Positions 20,255 through 29,761 of a stretch of 63,949 nucleotides of DNA are shown one piece after another. The stretch spans positions 1-63,949 of the forward strand of contig NZ_AQPN01000023.1 of the NCBI RefSeq assembly GCF_000403135.1. The letters run 5' to 3'. A program made the position numbers and the translations under genes. Position 1 is the stretch's first letter. Each line of letters begins with the position of its first letter. The notes below the pieces were generated by a model, which was not told the origin of the DNA, searched no databases, and saw only the letters and a program-made list of their open reading frames with translations. Source of the DNA: Arcticibacter svalbardensis MN12-7. GTDB lineage: Bacteria; Bacteroidota; Bacteroidia; Sphingobacteriales; Sphingobacteriaceae.

Positions 20255-21622
20255 CTATATGTTAGGCGTTTTAATACCATTCAGAGTTTTGATTAAATCT
20301 TTTATTTTGGTAGGGTTTAACTTCTTTTCTTTAGCTATTAATATGGCTTTACTTTGCATGTATTTTGCTTCTTTATACATGTTTAAGCGATATAGCAGAT
20401 GGGCATAGGTATCATAAGTATAGTATGTGGGTTCTATGGCCAGCGAACGTCTACACCATAAGATTGCTTTTAAGAGGTGGTCTTCATTTGTTGTTCCTGA
20501 TACATAAAAATCCCACGCAGCGTTATTCAATGTGGTGGCAGTTCCGTTTGCTGTCGGTTTGATCATGCAAATTAGGCAGGTGTTTTTAGCATTTTTACTT
20601 TTTGAAGCTATTTTCTCCTGTCTGCTTTTTGCCAAATCCAGCTGCTTTTGTTGCAGCCGCTTAGCCGAATCTATGCTGATGGACATATAATAATTGTCAT
20701 AAAAGTAAACAGCCTGCCTCAAATAAGTGCTACTATCCTTTATCCCTTTATAGAAATTAAGCATATTACTTTGTTTCACCCATTGGCCCCTATTATAGTC
20801 CCGATCATAGGTGCTTTGTGCGAAATTTCCTGCTTTATAGGCAAGATCTGCATCTTTTTTAGCAATCGCTCTATCAAAAGAATTTTTAATAATTCTTCTA
20901 TTGATCGTTATTTTCATGTCCATGGGTTGGGTTTTGTAGATACTGTCACGGAGAGATTGGTACAAATAAGTCACTTTCATTGCTCTGCTATCTACAGCAG
21001 GTCCAGCCTGTAGTATAAAAAGCATTTTATTATAGGTGTTAATGTCTTTAAGCTTGATTGACTCGACATAATAATCAATAAGATCAGCATTGTCTATAAA
21101 ACCTAAATGGATTTTAGCGGAGATATAAGCGCTTAAAAGTCGTTCCGATTTATCTCCTGATTCATATCGTGTTTGGTAATCAGCGATATTATTTCCTGAT
21201 TTTAATAGGGTTGTAACGTAATCAACGAGTTTGATATATTGCTCTGCCTTGTCCATAAATCCGGCACTCCGGTGTACCAGTTTCCCTTCACTGTTTAGAA
21301 ATAAAAAGCTGGGGAAAATAGCTGACTCATACTGTTTCTGCAATTGAGTGGATTCTTTACTCCCCATAGCTGCGCGATAACAAATAAAGTTATCATGAAA
21401 AACCTCGGCAACTTTGGTTTGATATAATACACTGCGCTGTTTGTATTGCTCGCTCTTTTTAGTGATGACCGGCCCATCAAGAAAGATCAGTATAGGTTTT
21501 CCGCTTAATCTAGCCTTTTCTAAAACTATACTCATTGGTCCTTTTTCAAAATGAAAGCCCTGAGCCTGGCAAGCGAACGACATGAAAAAAGTAAAGATAA
21601 ACGATATTATAATTGGTTTCAT
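20255..21622 (-). CDS. secreted thioredoxin-fold protein without CxxC, TPR-like C-terminus
   Basis: A 455-residue exported protein (signal peptide ending ..FACQAQ). Residues 25-145 look like the DUF255/thioredoxin fold: ARLSGKPILIFLDGPVITKKSEQYKQRSVL, FHDNFICYRAAMGSKES, then IFPSFLFLNSEGKLVHRSAGF with the cis-Pro. The CxxC position reads FLDGPVITKK, so it cannot do dithiol redox chemistry. The C-terminal half has helical, TPR-like text (NNAAWDFYVSGTTNEDHLLKAILWCRRSLAIEPTYYTYDTYAHLLYRL). A CLICM pair remains near residue 352. Role unknown; a periplasmic binding or scaffold protein is plausible. Confidence 0.75.
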   Translation of the reverse strand: MKPIIISFIFTFFMSFACQAQGFHFEKGPMSIVLEKARLSGKPILIFLDGPVITKKSEQYKQRSVLYQTKVAEVFHDNFICYRAAMGSKESTQLQKQYESAIFPSFLFLNSEGKLVHRSAGFMDKAEQYIKLVDYVTTLLKSGNNIADYQTRYESGDKSERLLSAYISAKIHLGFIDNADLIDYYVESIKLKDINTYNKMLFILQAGPAVDSRAMKVTYLYQSLRDSIYKTQPMDMKITINRRIIKNSFDRAIAKKDADLAYKAGNFAQSTYDRDYNRGQWVKQSNMLNFYKGIKDSSTYLRQAVYFYDNYYMSISIDSAKRLQQKQLDLAKSRQEKIASKSKNAKNTCLICMIKPTANGTATTLNNAAWDFYVSGTTNEDHLLKAILWCRRSLAIEPTYYTYDTYAHLLYRLNMYKEAKYMQSKAILIAKEKKLNPTKIKDLIKTLNGIKTPNI

Positions 21623-21807
21623 CCTGCTAGGTTTAGAGTGCTAATCTATGATTAACAATCTTAGAAACATATAATTATTTGAATAGCTTACCCCTTTTAT
21701 ATGTGACTAAATAAGTAATATATAACGCTGTTAAGTAATACGATTTAAAATTTGTAAATATTGAAATCATTGAACATCTTTGGCTTGAAAATAATCATAA
21801 CCTTATC

Positions 21808-22773
21808 ATGAAGATTTCCCTGTATTTTCTGCTTTTTATAAGCTTGGCTTGTCATGCTCAAAATGAAAAAATTACCTATTACATCAACAAAAAAGGGCAG
21901 GAAGTCAAACATCTTGACAGTGCAGCTTTTATTAGGGTAATACAAGTGCCGGATTCCGGATCAGCTAACTTTAGTCTTTATGAATACTATCCGGATAAAA
22001 CAAAAAAGACGGTTGGATATGTTTCCCAATATCAACCAAAACTTATTTATCAAGGTGAACTGGTTTCTTATTATAAAAATGGTAAGACAAACGAAATCTT
22101 TAACTACGTCAATGGAAAGTTAAAAGGTAACTCATTCGAATATTATGAAAATGGTCAGCTTAAACAATCAGGAACGTATGATGAAGGGGCAAATAGTAAA
22201 GTGCCTGGCTCGTTAACTCAAGTTTCCTTTTTTAAACTTATAGATTATTTTGACTCCACAGGAGTACAGATGATAAAAAGCGGGGACGGCTATTTAAAAC
22301 AATATAATGCTAAAAACTTTGGAGATGAAGGGTATTATAAAAATGGTTTAAAGAATGCTGAATGGAAAGGTAGGTGTTCAAGTGGGTCATATACAGAAAA
22401 TTATGCGCAAGGAGTATTCACTGAAGGTGTTGCTCTATGGGCAGATGGATCAGAGCATAAATATGATAAAGTGGAAGCTATGCCTGAATATAGAGGGGGA
22501 ATGCGTAGTTTCTATGCCTATGTAGGGAAAAACTATGTATATCCACCACTGGCTAGGAAGGCAGGTGTACAAGGAAGATTATTATTGTCTTTTGTTGTTC
22601 AAAAAGATGGAAGCCTGACAGATATAGTTTTGTTAAAAGATATTGGATTAGGGACAGGGGAAGAAGCACTTAGACTGTTGAGAGAATCGCCTGACTGGCA
22701 ACCTGGTTTGCAACATGGAATGCCTGTTCGAGTAGCGTACGTATTACCAATAATGCTTAATTTGGGACGTTAA
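21808..22773 (+). CDS. MORN/YwqK-repeat protein with TonB C-terminal domain
   Basis: A 321-residue exported protein. The signal peptide (MKISLYFLLFISLACHAQ) precedes MORN/YwqK-type repeats: ELVSYYKNGKTNEIFNYVNGKLKGNSFEYYENGQLKQSGTYDEG and later EGYYKNGLKNAEWKG. Residues 235-321 are a TonB-C domain (KNYVYPPLARKAGVQGRLLLSFVVQKDGSLTDIVLLKDIG). In Bacteroidota such TonB-C proteins lack the N-terminal TM anchor of true TonB and usually act in the periplasm or outer membrane. Its partner is unknown. It stands alone between two intergenic spacers. Confidence 0.85.
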   Translation: MKISLYFLLFISLACHAQNEKITYYINKKGQEVKHLDSAAFIRVIQVPDSGSANFSLYEYYPDKTKKTVGYVSQYQPKLIYQGELVSYYKNGKTNEIFNYVNGKLKGNSFEYYENGQLKQSGTYDEGANSKVPGSLTQVSFFKLIDYFDSTGVQMIKSGDGYLKQYNAKNFGDEGYYKNGLKNAEWKGRCSSGSYTENYAQGVFTEGVALWADGSEHKYDKVEAMPEYRGGMRSFYAYVGKNYVYPPLARKAGVQGRLLLSFVVQKDGSLTDIVLLKDIGLGTGEEALRLLRESPDWQPGLQHGMPVRVAYVLPIMLNLGR

Positions 22774-22974
22774 TTAATTTTACAATATTAAAGAGGTTAT
22801 TTTAGCTTTATGGCCATTTGAATGTTACATCGTTCGTAAGGTGTTGAACGTCCACTTATCTTTTGGAATCCCAATTTATTATATAAACTTATCGCTGGTT
22901 TTAACACCGTGTTACTTTCGAGGTAGTGTAGTGATTTGATGTTTTGTATACCTACATATTTGGCAATATTTCAC

Positions 22975-23006
22975 ATCAATTAACTTGATTTTTCATGTTA
23001 ATTGAT
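22975..23006. repeat. 10-bp inverted repeat upstream of xthA
   Basis: ATCAATTAAC (22975-22984) is the exact complement of GTTAATTGAT (22997-23006), with a 12-nt spacer. It lies just upstream of the putative -7 element TATATTTG at 23014-23021. Position and symmetry suit an operator for a dimeric regulator of the exonuclease gene; no binding protein is indicated. Confidence 0.5.
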
Positions 23007-23024
23007 AATATTTTATATTTGAAC

Positions 23025-23801
23025 ATGAAGATAGCTACTTACAATGTAAATGGAGTTAACGGACGCTTACCAGTACTTTTGCGCTGGCTTGAAGAAACAG
23101 CTCCTGATATAGTTTGTCTACAGGAATTAAAAGCACCTCAGGAGAAGTTTCCTGTTGAATCCCTTCAGGCAGCAGGATATAATGCAATCTGGCATGGACA
23201 AAAAAGCTGGAATGGAGTGGCTATTCTTGCACATAATACTGAAATTAAAGAAACTAAACGAGGACTTCCAGGTGATCCTGACGACGAGCAAAGCCGTTAT
23301 ATTGAGGCATTTGTTAATGGTATTGTAATTGGTTGTTTATATTTACCTAACGGAAATCCTGCACCCGGACCCAAACTTGAATATAAGCTACGCTGGTTTG
23401 AACGGTTGCAAGCCCATGCAACAACACTCCTGAAATATGGAATGCCTGTAGTGTTGGCTGGAGATTATAATGTGATGCCAACTGAACTTGATGTATATAA
23501 ACCGGAACGTTGGATTGATGATGCCCTCTTTAGACCAGAAGTTCGTCAGGCATTTAAAACACTTGTCGAACAGGGATGGACTGACGCCATTAGAAAGATC
23601 TATCCAAATGAGACGATTTATACCTTTTGGGATTACTTTCGTAATGCCTATGGACGTGATGCAGGTTTACGCATTGATCATTTTCTACTTAGTCCTGATT
23701 TAGATAGCCGTCTTCTTGCTGCAGGTGTAAATCGTGATGTTAGGGGATGGGAAAAATCAAGTGATCATGCTCCTGTATGGATAGAATTAGCCGACCTTTA
23801 A
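23025..23801 (+). CDS. xthA: exodeoxyribonuclease III
   Basis: A 258-residue Mg-dependent AP endonuclease and 3'-5' exonuclease of the EEP superfamily, used in base excision repair. Motifs in order are KIATYNVNGVNGRL, DIVCLQELKA (metal-binding Glu), GCLYLPNG, LAGDYNVMP, and the C-terminal LRIDHFLLSP and SSDHAPVWIEL with the catalytic His. The family start MKIATYNVNG is ATG 23025. An upstream ATG at 22995 would add ten residues and overlaps an inverted repeat. TATATTTG ends 3 nt before ATG 23025. Confidence 0.95.
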   Translation: MKIATYNVNGVNGRLPVLLRWLEETAPDIVCLQELKAPQEKFPVESLQAAGYNAIWHGQKSWNGVAILAHNTEIKETKRGLPGDPDDEQSRYIEAFVNGIVIGCLYLPNGNPAPGPKLEYKLRWFERLQAHATTLLKYGMPVVLAGDYNVMPTELDVYKPERWIDDALFRPEVRQAFKTLVEQGWTDAIRKIYPNETIYTFWDYFRNAYGRDAGLRIDHFLLSPDLDSRLLAAGVNRDVRGWEKSSDHAPVWIELADL

Positions 23802-23946
23802 CCACCATTATTTCTAAAATTAGTATACTTTATAGCAAAGTGTGAATAGTTTTATTCATTTTGAAAACGAAGTCATAACCTTTTCCCCAGGAGATGTAAC
23901 CATTTTTACATGGACAAAAGCTTAATTCGTTTATAAATAGTTGGAA

Positions 23947-26049
23947 TTAATCAAGCGGCAGTGTGAACCAAAAGGTACTGCCTTGGCCAATATCACTGTT
24001 TACGCCAATGTCCCCGCCATGTTTATTAATAATTTCTGAATTAATGTACAGGCCTAGGCCTAAGCCTGAAAACTGGACGCCACTATAATCAGCACGGTAA
24101 TAACGGTTAAATATATGAGGAATCATTTCTGGTGAAATGCCTGGCCCATTGTCTATTACGGAAACTTTTACAAATGCCTCTTTTTTCTCTATTACAATTC
24201 TAATATGTTTGGAGTCAGGTGCATATTTGACTGCATTATTTACAAAATTAATAAGAACCTGGTCCAGCTGATGTTCGTCCGCATAAATCTCCACATTAAT
24301 ATCCCCCTCTAAGGAGATTTCATGCGTTCCTGCAGTACGCACATGATTACAGCAATCATTGATCATCTGGGCCAACGAAAACCTTGTTCTATTTAACTGC
24401 AACTGCCCTTGGGCAATGCGGTTTACGTTAAGAAGATCACTTACCAGGTTATTTAGTTTTTCCAGACTCCTATTCGATTGAATGATTAAATTTCTCAATA
24501 TTGCAGGAGAAGGATTTTCCTTCATCCTGTCCATTAGTTGTAAAGAGGCCTTTAAGCTGGTTACAGGCGTCTTTAATTCATGGCTCGCAATGCTAATGAA
24601 CTCATCTTTTTGCTGTATCAGTTTCCTTCGATTGGTTACATCCATAAATGTACCAATGCCTCCGGTCAGGTTACCATCCTGATCTAAAAGTGGAGCTGCA
24701 TTAATGGAAATATAAAACCGTTCGCGACCTATTGGTTGCACCGCAATTTCCTGATCATAAATAGGCATTCCTGTGGACATCATAACAGCCATAGGGTGGT
24801 CCGCTTCAGGTAATGGTGATCCATCTATTCGCAAATTTTGCCACTTTGAATCACTTATAAATGTTAGGTTATTAATATCATTCGTATCAATACCTAATAT
24901 TTTTTGTGCCATCAGATTTGCATAAACCATTTTACCCTGCACATCTACAATACCTACACCCTCTGCCATGGTATCCAGAATACTTTGCAAACGTTGTTGG
25001 TTTTCCATTAGGGTTATTTCCAGTGTATTTTTCTCTTCTATAATCTGTTCCAGATGCTGTCTTGCCCTAACCTGCTCCGAAACTTCATTAGCTACAATCA
25101 TAATGCTTTCTGTAGCACCCGATTCGTTTTTAAGGGGATGGTAAACGAAGGTGTAAAAATTTTCAACAAGCATACCTTGTCTTTCAAAATTAATCTGTGT
25201 TTCTTGTGCAGAGTAAGGTTGACCACTAGTAAAAACGTTATGAAGAACATCAAGGAATGACTGCTTTTCAATTTCAGGAATGGCAATATGAAGAGGCTTA
25301 CCAAGAATCGTTTTATCTTTGCCCCAAAACTCCAGCATTTTGTCATTTGCAGATTCCACAATGAGTTCTGATCGGGTCAGTACAGCAATACCAACAGGTG
25401 CATCAGCAAGCATATAACGTGCCCTGGCTTCACTGATTGATAAAGCTTTGGTCCGGCTTGCCACTCGTTCTTCCAACTCCTTATTTAGTAAATGCAACTT
25501 ATCTTGAGTTTGCTGAAGCTCCTGATTGGTAGCATATAACTGTTCATTTGAGGACATTAGTTCTTCATTCATAGTTTGTTCCCGCACCAAAGCTGCTTCA
25601 TATTGTATAGATTTTTGCAGAATTTGTTCCTGAAGTACCTGTGTGCTAATATTAGCAGTGGTGTTAATCAGGTAAGCCACATTACCTTCTTCATCCAGGA
25701 TAGGCTCATTGACATTAGACCAATAAAAAGTTTCTGGTAATCCGGTTTCATCTACCACTATTTCATATTTAAACACAGGCATCTCATCCATTACCTTATT
25801 TTTAATTACCCGCATAAAGGAACTGATTACTTTCTCCTTTTCAGAGGGGTCAACCTGACTACCCGGGAAAACGTTAAAGATGTCAAGGTTTAAAATTTTA
25901 CTTCTGCTGATGTGCAAAAGATCAAGGTAATGATCACTAACGGCAAGCACCTTAAAGTGCGGTAACTCCACTTTGAGGATTAAAGATTGATTGGATTTTT
26001 TAAAGAAATCCTGAAACTGTACGCTGGTATAAAACCAATCTTTATCCAT
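23947..26049 (-). CDS. multi-PAS sensor histidine kinase
   Basis: A 700-residue cytosolic sensor kinase without signal peptide or membrane segments. PAS-like domains cover about 20-135, 205-330 and 345-470, with a coiled coil (about 145-205) between the first two. The HisKA domain has FISIASHELKTPV with phospho-acceptor His490. The HATPase domain has the N box NFVNNAVKYA, G1 DNGPGIS and G2 GLGLGLYI. Stimulus unknown; PAS domains could sense light, redox or small ligands. No response regulator lies next to it, so its partner is elsewhere. It is convergent with xthA. Confidence 0.92.
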   Translation of the reverse strand: MDKDWFYTSVQFQDFFKKSNQSLILKVELPHFKVLAVSDHYLDLLHISRSKILNLDIFNVFPGSQVDPSEKEKVISSFMRVIKNKVMDEMPVFKYEIVVDETGLPETFYWSNVNEPILDEEGNVAYLINTTANISTQVLQEQILQKSIQYEAALVREQTMNEELMSSNEQLYATNQELQQTQDKLHLLNKELEERVASRTKALSISEARARYMLADAPVGIAVLTRSELIVESANDKMLEFWGKDKTILGKPLHIAIPEIEKQSFLDVLHNVFTSGQPYSAQETQINFERQGMLVENFYTFVYHPLKNESGATESIMIVANEVSEQVRARQHLEQIIEEKNTLEITLMENQQRLQSILDTMAEGVGIVDVQGKMVYANLMAQKILGIDTNDINNLTFISDSKWQNLRIDGSPLPEADHPMAVMMSTGMPIYDQEIAVQPIGRERFYISINAAPLLDQDGNLTGGIGTFMDVTNRRKLIQQKDEFISIASHELKTPVTSLKASLQLMDRMKENPSPAILRNLIIQSNRSLEKLNNLVSDLLNVNRIAQGQLQLNRTRFSLAQMINDCCNHVRTAGTHEISLEGDINVEIYADEHQLDQVLINFVNNAVKYAPDSKHIRIVIEKKEAFVKVSVIDNGPGISPEMIPHIFNRYYRADYSGVQFSGLGLGLYINSEIINKHGGDIGVNSDIGQGSTFWFTLPLD

Positions 26050-26323
26050 AATATTCTCTCAGCTTAGTATTGAAAATTTAAAACTTTACAGCGAAATTTC
26101 TAAATTACAATGATTAAAAGAGGTTATTGTTTAAAAAAATACAAATTAGTAAGCTTAATTATATGATTCTTTTAAATGTTTGATGATTAGGTCATTAACT
26201 GCTTTTATGTTACATTTAAAATATTTATGTTAGTTTAATTAAGCAATAGTATAAGGTCTGGGTGATCATGAAATGAAGAACTAGTTAAATATAAAAAAGG
26301 GCATTTTATAGTCAATACTTATT

Positions 26324-26818
26324 ATGAAAATAACAGAGTTAATTGCGCAAAACATCATTGATGTACAAGAGGGAGACAACTGGACAGAGGTCAACATAAA
26401 AACCACTGTACAAGATATTTCTGTAGAAGAAGCAAATAGTACAACTGCCGCATCTACCAATACCATTGCTACATTGCTCCATCATTTAACTTATTGGAAC
26501 CGCGTAATGGTACAAAGGATGAATGGAATTGATGTAGTAGTGCCGGATACAAATGGTTTTGATATGTCAGCTATTCAAACAGAAAAAGAGTGGGATTTGC
26601 TCAAAGAAGATAATGTTCATTCAGCTCATGAGCTTGCAACAGCAATAATCGGTTTAGATGAAACCCTTTTAACATCTCCAATACTTCCTGGATATTCATC
26701 AGCCTATAAACATTTGCAGGGGAGTTGCGAACACATTCATTATCATTTAGGCCAAATGGTTATACTTAAACAGCTTGTACGAGCTACCATGCGCTCCCGA
26801 TTAGATCCATTTGCGTAA
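26324..26818 (+). CDS. DinB-superfamily protein
   Basis: A 164-residue helical protein. Candidate metal-ligand histidines are in TLLHHLTYW (His53/His54) and CEHIHYHLGQM (His137, His141), matching the DinB/YfiT bundle arrangement. The function of this subgroup is not established. It is the third DinB-like protein of the window and the most divergent in its middle part. No operon partner is clear: a decayed gene follows and a divergent kinase precedes it. Confidence 0.85.
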   Translation: MKITELIAQNIIDVQEGDNWTEVNIKTTVQDISVEEANSTTAASTNTIATLLHHLTYWNRVMVQRMNGIDVVVPDTNGFDMSAIQTEKEWDLLKEDNVHSAHELATAIIGLDETLLTSPILPGYSSAYKHLQGSCEHIHYHLGQMVILKQLVRATMRSRLDPFA

Positions 26819-26880
26819 GATTTCTAACATTCCGCAAAAGTCATCCTAAATTTAAATAGTTTATACGTAAAAATATAAAA

Positions 26881-27392
26881 ATAAATCTTCTGAAAAAGAC
26901 TATCTTATTGATTGTCCTTATTTTGTTTTGCGGTACAAAGATACTGCTGTCTCAAACTCCAGAAGATGAGGCATCGAAGAAATTGGTATCCCTGGAAACG
27001 GAAGCCTTTTATAAATGTGATTCGACTACCTGGAAAAGCCTTTACGTGCAAGATAGGAAGACAAACAAGACCTACGTTCAGAACGGATATTGCTCCAGCG
27101 TTACCATAGATACTTTGTCATGTACATCAACCAGACCCGAATATATAGAAGATCTGTTCAATGCAACAGGTTATAGTTTTTTAAGGGACAAAAAGTTAAA
27201 AGAAGCCATCGGGGTATTTAAATTCAATGTAAAAATGCACACCAAGGCTTCGAGTACCTACGATAGTCTGGGAGAAGGGTATGCTGCCATGAGAGATAAA
27301 AAACTGGCTAAAGAAAGCTATGAAATTCAGTCGAACTCAACCCGGAAAATACAATGGCCATAGAGATATTGAAAACGTTGAAGGGTAAATGA
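26881..27392 (+). pseudogene. broken secreted protein with TPR-like tail (lost start and 1-nt frameshift)
   Basis: The frame contains a signal-like segment (NLLKKTILLIVLILFCG) but no ATG before it; ATA at 26881 sits where ATG is expected. The N-terminal part (EASKKLVSLETEAFYKCDSTTWKSLYVQD) resembles SnoaL/DUF4440-type domains. The C-terminal part (STYDSLGEGYAAMRDKKLAKESYE) is a TPR-like tail as in many Bacteroidota hydrolases. At 27322-27327 the frame shifts: restoring one A yields NSVELNPENTMAIEILKTLKGK and a stop at 27390-27392. It is therefore a decayed or mis-sequenced gene. Confidence 0.65.
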
Positions 27393-27652
27393 TTCTTTAA
27401 CTTTCTGAATATGAGCTGATAAATTAGAAATATAATTTTCCAGGATCAATTATTCCTTTTTAACCGTACGCAACAATGTATGAGGGAATGTATAAATGGA
27501 ATTATTTAACTATTTTGCCTATAATTCTGTATTCTATTATTCTAGTATATATATTTGAAAAAAATATATAGTAAATAATGGTTGGTATATCAGGGTGCAT
27601 TCATTGATATCTACCCTGGACTGATCAATAAAACAATACATCCCTAAGGAAT

Positions 27653-28825
27653 ATGTGTATAAGAAATATCCAATTAAGTTTCATTTTTATGGTCACATGC
27701 AGTGTGTTTCTCTCATCTTGCAAGCAAAAGACTACTCAAACCGCAAAAACTCAAAATACATCTACACCTGTATTAAAGAAAACGGCAATTTGTTGTGAGT
27801 CAAATATCCCTTCCCGCTTTGCCGTTGCAAAATCTTCAGAAGTCATTGCACCAACCCAAAAGCAAGATCATAAAAACATGGTTTTTGTTCAGGGAGGCGA
27901 TTTTATGATGGGTGGCGATAATAAACAAGCATCTCCAGACGAATACCCCAAACATAAAGTAACCGTAAATGGCTATTGGATAGATGTAACAGAAGTTACA
28001 AATGCCCAATTCAAAAAGTTTGTAGATGTAACAGGGTACATCACTACAGCGGAGAAAAAGCCGGACTGGAACGAATTAAAGAAACAAGTTCCACCAGGAA
28101 CACCCAAACCTGATGACAGTTTATTAACTGCATCATCGCTGGTATTTAAACCATCAAAAGAGGCAGTTCCTTTAACGGATTATTCGCAGTGGTGGGTTTG
28201 GGAGAAGGGGGCCGACTGGAAGCACCCACACGGACCTAAAAGCAATATTAAAGGGAAAGAAAATTATCCGGTGGTCCACATATCCTACTTTGATGCACTT
28301 GCCTATTGTAAATGGAGTGGGAAACGTTTACCCACAGAAGCAGAGTGGGAATGGGCAGCACGAGGAGGGTTAAAAAATAATATTTATCCCTGGGGCAACG
28401 AACCGGTTGCAACAGGTAAAGCAAAAGTGAATTGCTGGCAAGGAAAGTTTCCGTATAAAAATAACTTACAGGATAAATTCTATTATTCATCACCTGTTAA
28501 GTCTTTCCCTGCTAATGGGTATGGGCTCTATGATATGGCAGGAAATGTATGGGAATGGTGTGCCGATTATTATGATGGACGTTATTATTCAACCTTAGCA
28601 CAAGGTGTGAAAAATCCGCATGGACCTAAAACATCTTATGATCCTGACGAGCCATATGCTATAAAACGTGTAGTCAGGGGAGGTTCCTTTTTATGTAATG
28701 ATAGCTATTGTTCCGGATACCGTGTTGCACGACGAATGAAAACTACGGAAGACAGCGGTATGGAACATTTGGGTTTCCGATGTGTACAAGATAACCTAGT
28801 AACAGCAAATAATAAAGTTCAGTAA
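27653..28825 (+). CDS. formylglycine-generating enzyme family lipoprotein
   Basis: A 390-residue lipoprotein (lipobox FLSSC, Cys23) with one SUMF1/FGE-sulfatase domain (about 75-378). FGE oxidises a Cys or Ser of sulfatases to formylglycine. Family marks are MVFVQGGDFMMGGD, GYWIDVTEVTNAQFKKFV, LPTEAEWEWAARGG, NGYGLYDMAGNVWEWCADYY and the C-terminal RGGSFLCNDSYC. Cys348 and Cys353 have the spacing of human SUMF1 Cys336/Cys341, the copper-binding catalytic pair, unlike many family relatives (for example GldK/GldJ) that lack it. Here the protein would be outside the cytoplasm, and no sulfatase lies within the window. Confidence 0.9.
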   Translation: MCIRNIQLSFIFMVTCSVFLSSCKQKTTQTAKTQNTSTPVLKKTAICCESNIPSRFAVAKSSEVIAPTQKQDHKNMVFVQGGDFMMGGDNKQASPDEYPKHKVTVNGYWIDVTEVTNAQFKKFVDVTGYITTAEKKPDWNELKKQVPPGTPKPDDSLLTASSLVFKPSKEAVPLTDYSQWWVWEKGADWKHPHGPKSNIKGKENYPVVHISYFDALAYCKWSGKRLPTEAEWEWAARGGLKNNIYPWGNEPVATGKAKVNCWQGKFPYKNNLQDKFYYSSPVKSFPANGYGLYDMAGNVWEWCADYYDGRYYSTLAQGVKNPHGPKTSYDPDEPYAIKRVVRGGSFLCNDSYCSGYRVARRMKTTEDSGMEHLGFRCVQDNLVTANNKVQ

Positions 28826-28830
28826 ACAAA

Positions 28831-28856
28831 AAAGGTTGCCCTATCAGGCAACCTTT
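28831..28856. terminator. terminator between FGE-like and ice-binding-like genes
   Basis: AAAGGTTGCC pairs perfectly with GGCAACCTTT around a 6-nt loop, 5 bp after the FGE-like stop. A-runs on one side and a short T-run on the other make it usable in both directions, for the convergent pair. Confidence 0.85.
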
Positions 28857-28882
28857 AAATAAATCAATAATTAAAATATATA

Positions 28883-29761
28883 TTATGGTTTAACAGTGTT
28901 CGCAATCATAGTAACTGCTGTTTGAGCAAATAATTTGCCTTTAACAGTAGCACCAGTATTTAAAGCTATTAATGTTTTACACAAGATTACCCCGCTGAAA
29001 GCAGAATAGGTACCCAAAGTAGTTTGTCCGGATACTACCCAGAAAACGTTTTTAGCTTGTGCACCGCCTGCCAAAGTAATTTTGGCAGTATTGTTTACAA
29101 TAAGGTCTTGTGCAATTTGGAAAACCCATACATCATTAGGACCACCTGTAAGTGTAACACCTGCATTCGTAACTAAAACGTTAGTGCTAAATTTGTAAAG
29201 ACCCGCTTTAATAGTGCGTCCACTCAAGTTACCAGCATAAAGTTCTACTACAGGAGATGGATCCACTATACCGTTTGCTGTAGTGAAAGCAGTTTCCATG
29301 TCACCAATAGCGGTAGTCATTTTTGAAGGTGTAGGAGCAGCATAATTGGGACCGTAAACTTTTCCAGTTACAATGGGAGTATGTGATGATTGATTATCAG
29401 TCGACATAATTAAGTCAAAACCAGTTATTGCAGTTGAGCCTATGGGACTAGTACCAATATCACCAAGAACTGAAGTAACACCAGTAGTAGTAATACCAGT
29501 TTCTGTTAAAATCGTAAAGTCATTGGCTGTTCTAAGGTTAATTGGAGCCAAGGCTGCAGTAGATGTTAATGTACTTGTCAAAGCAGATGCTGATGTAAAT
29601 GCAGTGAGGTCAAGGTTTTCTGCAGTAGCATCCTCCTTTTTACATCCTGAAACAAAAATGAGAGCGAGTAGGGTTAATGATCCAATAAGTTGTAAGAACT
29701 TCGAATAATTACGATATTGACTTGATCTGATACTTGAAGTCCCATTGCTGTTCGTATACAT
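28883..29761 (-). CDS. DUF3494 (ice-binding-like) lipoprotein
   Basis: A 292-residue lipoprotein (lipobox FVSGC near residue 40) with a DUF3494 domain, the fold of bacterial and fungal ice-binding proteins (right-handed beta-solenoid plus alpha-helix). Visible family text: LRTANDFTILTETGITTTGVTSVLGDIGTSPIGSTAITGF, VYELYAGNLSGRTIKAGLYKFSTNVLVTNAGVTLTGGPNDVWVFQIAQDL and NVFWVVSGQTTLGTYSAFSGVILCKTLIALNTGATVKGKLFAQTAVTM. Long N-terminal region before the lipobox suggests the true start may be the Met about 30 codons in is absent; ATG 29761 is the only candidate. Ice binding is inferred, and some relatives serve as adhesins. Confidence 0.88.
   Translation of the reverse strand: MYTNSNGTSSIRSSQYRNYSKFLQLIGSLTLLALIFVSGCKKEDATAENLDLTAFTSASALTSTLTSTAALAPINLRTANDFTILTETGITTTGVTSVLGDIGTSPIGSTAITGFDLIMSTDNQSSHTPIVTGKVYGPNYAAPTPSKMTTAIGDMETAFTTANGIVDPSPVVELYAGNLSGRTIKAGLYKFSTNVLVTNAGVTLTGGPNDVWVFQIAQDLIVNNTAKITLAGGAQAKNVFWVVSGQTTLGTYSAFSGVILCKTLIALNTGATVKGKLFAQTAVTMIANTVKP

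Noticed and set aside
28883-28883. Missing 3' end of the DUF3494 gene
   Set aside because: The C-terminal KLFAQTAVTMIANTV ending is the normal family end.
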